This document shows, in pieces, positions 61,906 to 64,000 of a stretch of 64,000 nucleotides of DNA. The notes below the pieces were generated by a model that saw nothing but the letters and a program-made list of their open reading frames with translations, had not been told where the DNA came from and did no database searches. The stretch comes from Synechococcales cyanobacterium S06 (GTDB lineage: Bacteria; Cyanobacteriota; Cyanobacteriia; Cyanobacteriales; JAABRE01): positions 1-64,000 of the forward strand of contig JAABRE010000012.1 of the NCBI GenBank assembly GCA_011391125.1, read 5' to 3'. A program made the position numbers and the translations under genes. Position 1 is the first letter of the stretch, and each line of letters begins with the position of its first letter.

Positions 61906-62112
61906 ATGAATGTTGTGACTGTTTCACCTAAATTTCAGGTGGTTATTCCCCAGACTATTCGTGAATCTTTAGACTTAAAACCCGGTCAGAAAATTCAAGC
62001 TATTCAGTATGACAATCGCATTGAACTTATCCCCATTCAACCAATTCAAAAAATGCGCGGTTTTCTTCAAGGTATCGATACTAAAATCGAAAGGGAGGAA
62101 GATCGTTTATGA
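61906..62112 (+). CDS. AbrB/MazE-type antitoxin
   Basis: A 68-residue SpoVT/AbrB domain protein: MNVVTVSPKFQVVIPQTIRE, SLDLKPGQKIQAIQYDNRIE. It binds DNA through a swapped beta-hairpin fold as the antitoxin of VapBC-type modules. The stop codon overlaps the start of a vapC stub, so the pair was once coupled. Confidence 0.88.
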   Translation: MNVVTVSPKFQVVIPQTIRESLDLKPGQKIQAIQYDNRIELIPIQPIQKMRGFLQGIDTKIEREEDRL

Positions 62113-62171
62113 ATGTGGTAGATTCCTCCCATTGGTTTGAATACTTTGCAATTGATGTCAATTTTTCTTAA
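62109..62171 (+). pseudogene. VapC (PIN toxin) N-terminal stub
   Basis: MNVVDSSHWFEYFAIDVNFS then stop. The first 14 residues match the usual PIN-domain start (NVVDSSGW-type strand with the first catalytic Asp); the rest of the domain, about 110 residues with the other acidic residues, is absent. The ATGA overlap with the AbrB stop shows the former operon. Confidence 0.75.
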
Positions 62172-62174
62172 TTA

Positions 62175-62639
62175 TTACAAAAATTTAGTTAAATCAAATT
62201 CTGGTTGTGACTCATTTTCTCCTAATCTTACCTGACTAATAATTAACAAGATTCGCTCAGTATAATCAGCACTGCCTTTTAATTCATTGCGCAATATTTC
62301 TAAACCTCCATTAGCGTATTCTTCAAAAATTGTAATGCGTTTTTTTTCCGCTTCATGGTCATATAAAGACAAAATGTTCGGGTCATTTGTCGTGGTAATT
62401 GCTAACAATTTAATTAACCAATCGTAACCCCTAGAAATAAACACATCTAAGTTAATCGGGGCTGGTTCTTTGGTGGAAATTTCTGACAAAGGCAATCTTT
62501 TCCTATATTTTGCCCCCAAACTTGCTGCAAAAGCCACGATATCGGCAAATGTTTGAAAAGGGCCAGTTGTTTCTTTTATTTCCAACAAAGCTTGGACTAA
62601 GTCAGCTTTATCCTTGGCAATTCTCACTCGATTAATCAT
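62175..62639 (-). CDS. DNA phosphorothioation (Dnd)-associated protein 4 family
   Basis: A 154-residue protein with VRIAKDKADLVQALLEIKET, TFADIVAFAASLGAKYRKRL, SRGYDWLIKLLAITTTNDP and the distinctive FEEYANGGLEILRNELKG. This pattern fits the dnd-system-associated protein 4 family, recalled rather than searched. No dndBCDE or restriction genes are in view, so it is an orphan here. Function is unknown. Confidence 0.7.
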   Translation of the reverse strand: MINRVRIAKDKADLVQALLEIKETTGPFQTFADIVAFAASLGAKYRKRLPLSEISTKEPAPINLDVFISRGYDWLIKLLAITTTNDPNILSLYDHEAEKKRITIFEEYANGGLEILRNELKGSADYTERILLIISQVRLGENESQPEFDLTKFL

Positions 62640-63280
62640 TTTATTTGTTTATTCAAATATTGTTCACCCAGATTATGTTAAGCGAAAGTTTAAATCAATC
62701 TGTTTATTTTGACTTAACTTTACAGTTCTTTACAAAAAAGAGGCTATTTCCCAAGAAAACATGAGTAAATACCTAGAAAATATAAATCATTAAAAGTCGA
62801 TTTTCTGAGATTTGGTAAAAAAATTTTAAAAAAGATAACGAAAGCAAGAGATTGTGAAAGGAATAATAAAGCAGAAAGAGTAATAGAAGTGGTTTTAAAC
62901 GCTGTTTTTTCCTCTAAAAATCGAAAATAAGCCAAAATATGAGCTTTATTGAAGCTTGATTTTCTAAATTTACCACTAATTATTAAGGAATGTTACAAAA
63001 AACGCTAAAAATTTAACAATATGTAACAAAAAAATAATCAAAGTCATTGTATAAAAGTTAGCTGAGGGGTAAAAACACCTTCACAAAAACCGATTTAATA
63101 TCCTTGATTTGTTTTTCAGATTTAGGCTTAAGTTTTCGGACATGACGACCAAAAAAATTGTCGGCATCAGCTGAAAAAAACGACTAAATAGACTAAAATT
63201 CTAGTCACTGAAAACCTCAACTATTTGGGATTACTGTTTTAAATCAAAAAACCAACCTTATCAGTTAGGAGATAAATTCA
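62640..63280 (+). promoter_or_regulatory. Phycocyanin operon upstream region
   Basis: About 640 bases before cpcB. TATAAA (63050-63055) is a probable -10, giving a leader of about 220 bases. TGTTACAA (62991) and ATGTAACA (63021) resemble the HLR1 boxes bound by RpaB, arranged in opposite directions just upstream. TAGGAG at about 63267 is the cpcB ribosome site. The long AT-rich leader is typical for cpc. A 63-codon frame on the other strand (62744-62935) is not convincing. Confidence 0.55.
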
Positions 63281-63799
63281 ATGTTCGACGCATTCACTCG
63301 AGTTGTTTCTCAGGCAGATGCCAGAGGTGAATTCTTATCCACCGAACAATTAGACGCTCTTTCCAAAATGGTTAGCGACAGCAACAAACGTATTGACGCT
63401 GTTAACCGTATCACCGGTAATGGCTCTGCTATCGTTACCAACGCTGCTCGCGCTCTGTTTGCAGAACAACCCCAGTTGATTGCTCCTGGTGGTAATGCTT
63501 ATACCAACCGTCGTATGGCTGCTTGCTTACGCGACATGGAAATCATCTTACGCTATGTTACCTACGCTGTATTCTCTGGCGACGCTAGTGTTTTAGAAGA
63601 TCGTTGCTTAAACGGCCTTCGTGAAACCTACCAAGCTTTAGGTACACCTGGTGCTTCCGTTGCTGCTGGCGTTCAAAAAATGAAAGACGCTGCTTTAGCA
63701 ATCGTTAATGATCCTTCTGGTATCACCCCCGGAGATTGTAGCGCTTTAGCTTCCGAAATCGCTGGCTACTTTGATCGCGCTGCTTCTGCAGTTGCTTAA
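63281..63799 (+). CDS. cpcB: Phycocyanin beta subunit
   Basis: A 172-residue rod biliprotein of the phycobilisome. It has [20 protein letters not shown] at the N-terminus, the methylated Asn 72 (GGN), phycocyanobilin attachment Cys 82 in [13 protein letters not shown] and Cys 153 in [10 protein letters not shown]. Length is exact for CpcB. Codons are strongly biased to frequent choices compared with the neighbouring genes, as expected for one of the most expressed proteins. Confidence 0.98.
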   Translation: MFDAFTRVVSQADARGEFLSTEQLDALSKMVSDSNKRIDAVNRITGNGSAIVTNAARALFAEQPQLIAPGGNAYTNRRMAACLRDMEIILRYVTYAVFSGDASVLEDRCLNGLRETYQALGTPGASVAAGVQKMKDAALAIVNDPSGITPGDCSALASEIAGYFDRAASAVA

Positions 63800-63824
63800 T
63801 TGTAGTAAACCGATTTTATTGCCT

Positions 63825-63840
63825 GTTGTAGCGATACAAC
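63825..63840 (+). promoter_or_regulatory. Small hairpin between cpcB and cpcA
   Basis: GTTGTA GCGA TACAAC forms a six-base stem with a GNRA-type loop in the cpcB-cpcA spacer. It may stabilise the dicistronic RNA or set the ratio of the two subunits. Confidence 0.45.
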
Positions 63841-63901
63841 TTATTTGTTTCAAAATACCAGAAAAAATTTTTAGTACATTAACTAGGGAGATAGCTAGAA
63901 A

Positions 63902-64000
63902 ATGAAAACCCCTTTAACCGAAGCAGTTTCATCTGCAGATTCTCAAGGCCGTTTCTTGAGCAGCACCGAACTTCAAGTAGCTTTCGGTCGTTACCGTCAA
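63902..64000 (+). CDS. cpcA: Phycocyanin alpha subunit (5' part only)
   Basis: [20 protein letters not shown] at the start and [13 protein letters not shown] up to the window end is the CpcA N-terminus. A GGGAG ribosome site lies nine to thirteen bases upstream. It is 102 bases after cpcB, the normal cpcBA arrangement; about 130 residues are outside the window. Confidence 0.97.
   Translation, partial: MKTPLTEAVSSADSQGRFLSSTELQVAFGRYRQ

Noticed and set aside
62744-62935. 63-codon membrane protein on the minus strand upstream of cpcB
   Set aside because: AT-rich, no family resemblance, no ribosome site, and it lies in the expected regulatory region of the phycocyanin operon.
1-64000. tRNA, rRNA, CRISPR or prophage genes
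   Set aside because: I looked for TTCGAATCC-type arms, repeat-spacer patterns and phage proteins in the gaps and saw none; a covariance-model scan could still reveal a missed RNA.

Overview
The window is chromosomal DNA from a cyanobacterium with AT-rich genes, most likely a unicellular relative of Geminocystis/Cyanobacterium; the genus is an inference. The evidence is the phycocyanin operon start (cpcB, cpcA) at the right edge, cyanobacteria-typical families (Ycf66, Tic22-like, DUF3110, DUF928, a PaO-like Rieske oxygenase, XisI, Uma2, DUF4351), and at least 15 copies of the HIP1 octamer GCGATCGC spread through the coding DNA.

Layout. 1-6.4 kb: the end of an IS5-like element that has cut a y-type thioredoxin gene, then DUF2288 and a leftward amino-acid ABC transporter operon (binding protein, permease, Uma2, permease, ATPase). 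6.9-9 kb: rlmB, mrnC and a methyltransferase. 9-14.5 kb: Uma2, a doubled DUF3110 protein, murQ, a site-2 protease and era. 14.8-19.1 kb: a giant PilL/CheA-type hybrid kinase with two receiver domains. 19.2-30.3 kb: SpoIID-like protein, uvrC, Tic22-like protein, prmC, a DUF4351 protein, tsaC, proA, secreted proteins and an L,D-transpeptidase. 30.3-38.3 kb: ABC1 kinase, mannose-1-phosphate guanylyltransferase, a UPF0175/DUF3368 toxin-antitoxin pair, a lone zinc-type permease, a PaO-like oxygenase and a phosphoesterase. 37.5-40.3 kb: two DUF928 genes and a third, decayed copy broken by small insertions. 40.4-44 kb: a propeller-transglutaminase protein, hisA and a second DUF4351 protein. 44.6-49.4 kb: a glycosyltransferase with an RsbW-like kinase domain inside it, a STAS protein, and a convergent REC-PAS-GAF-PP2C phosphatase. 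49.4-57.7 kb: GntR regulator, dienelactone hydrolase, S1-domain protein, methyltransferase, ycf66, a TolB-like lipoprotein, an ABC-2 permease and dnaB. 57.8-62.6 kb: an accessory stretch with xisI plus an xisH stub, a RelE-like pair with a frameshifted toxin, hisG, an orphan C5 DNA methylase, a response regulator, an AbrB antitoxin with a vapC stub, and a Dnd-associated protein. 62.6-64 kb: the cpc promoter region, cpcB and the start of cpcA.

How parts work together. The most striking set is the 44.6-49.4 kb module. It holds all three parts of an RsbU-RsbV-RsbW style partner switch, but the kinase sits inside a cellulose-synthase-like glycosyltransferase rather than being a separate anti-sigma factor. 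This suggests direct control of polysaccharide synthesis by phosphorylation of the STAS partner. The other theme is genome erosion by small mobile elements. Two MITE-like families with TA-type ends (128 bp and about 100 bp) recur in intergenic gaps, and several genes (thioredoxin, DUF928, xisH, relE, vapC) survive only as broken copies.
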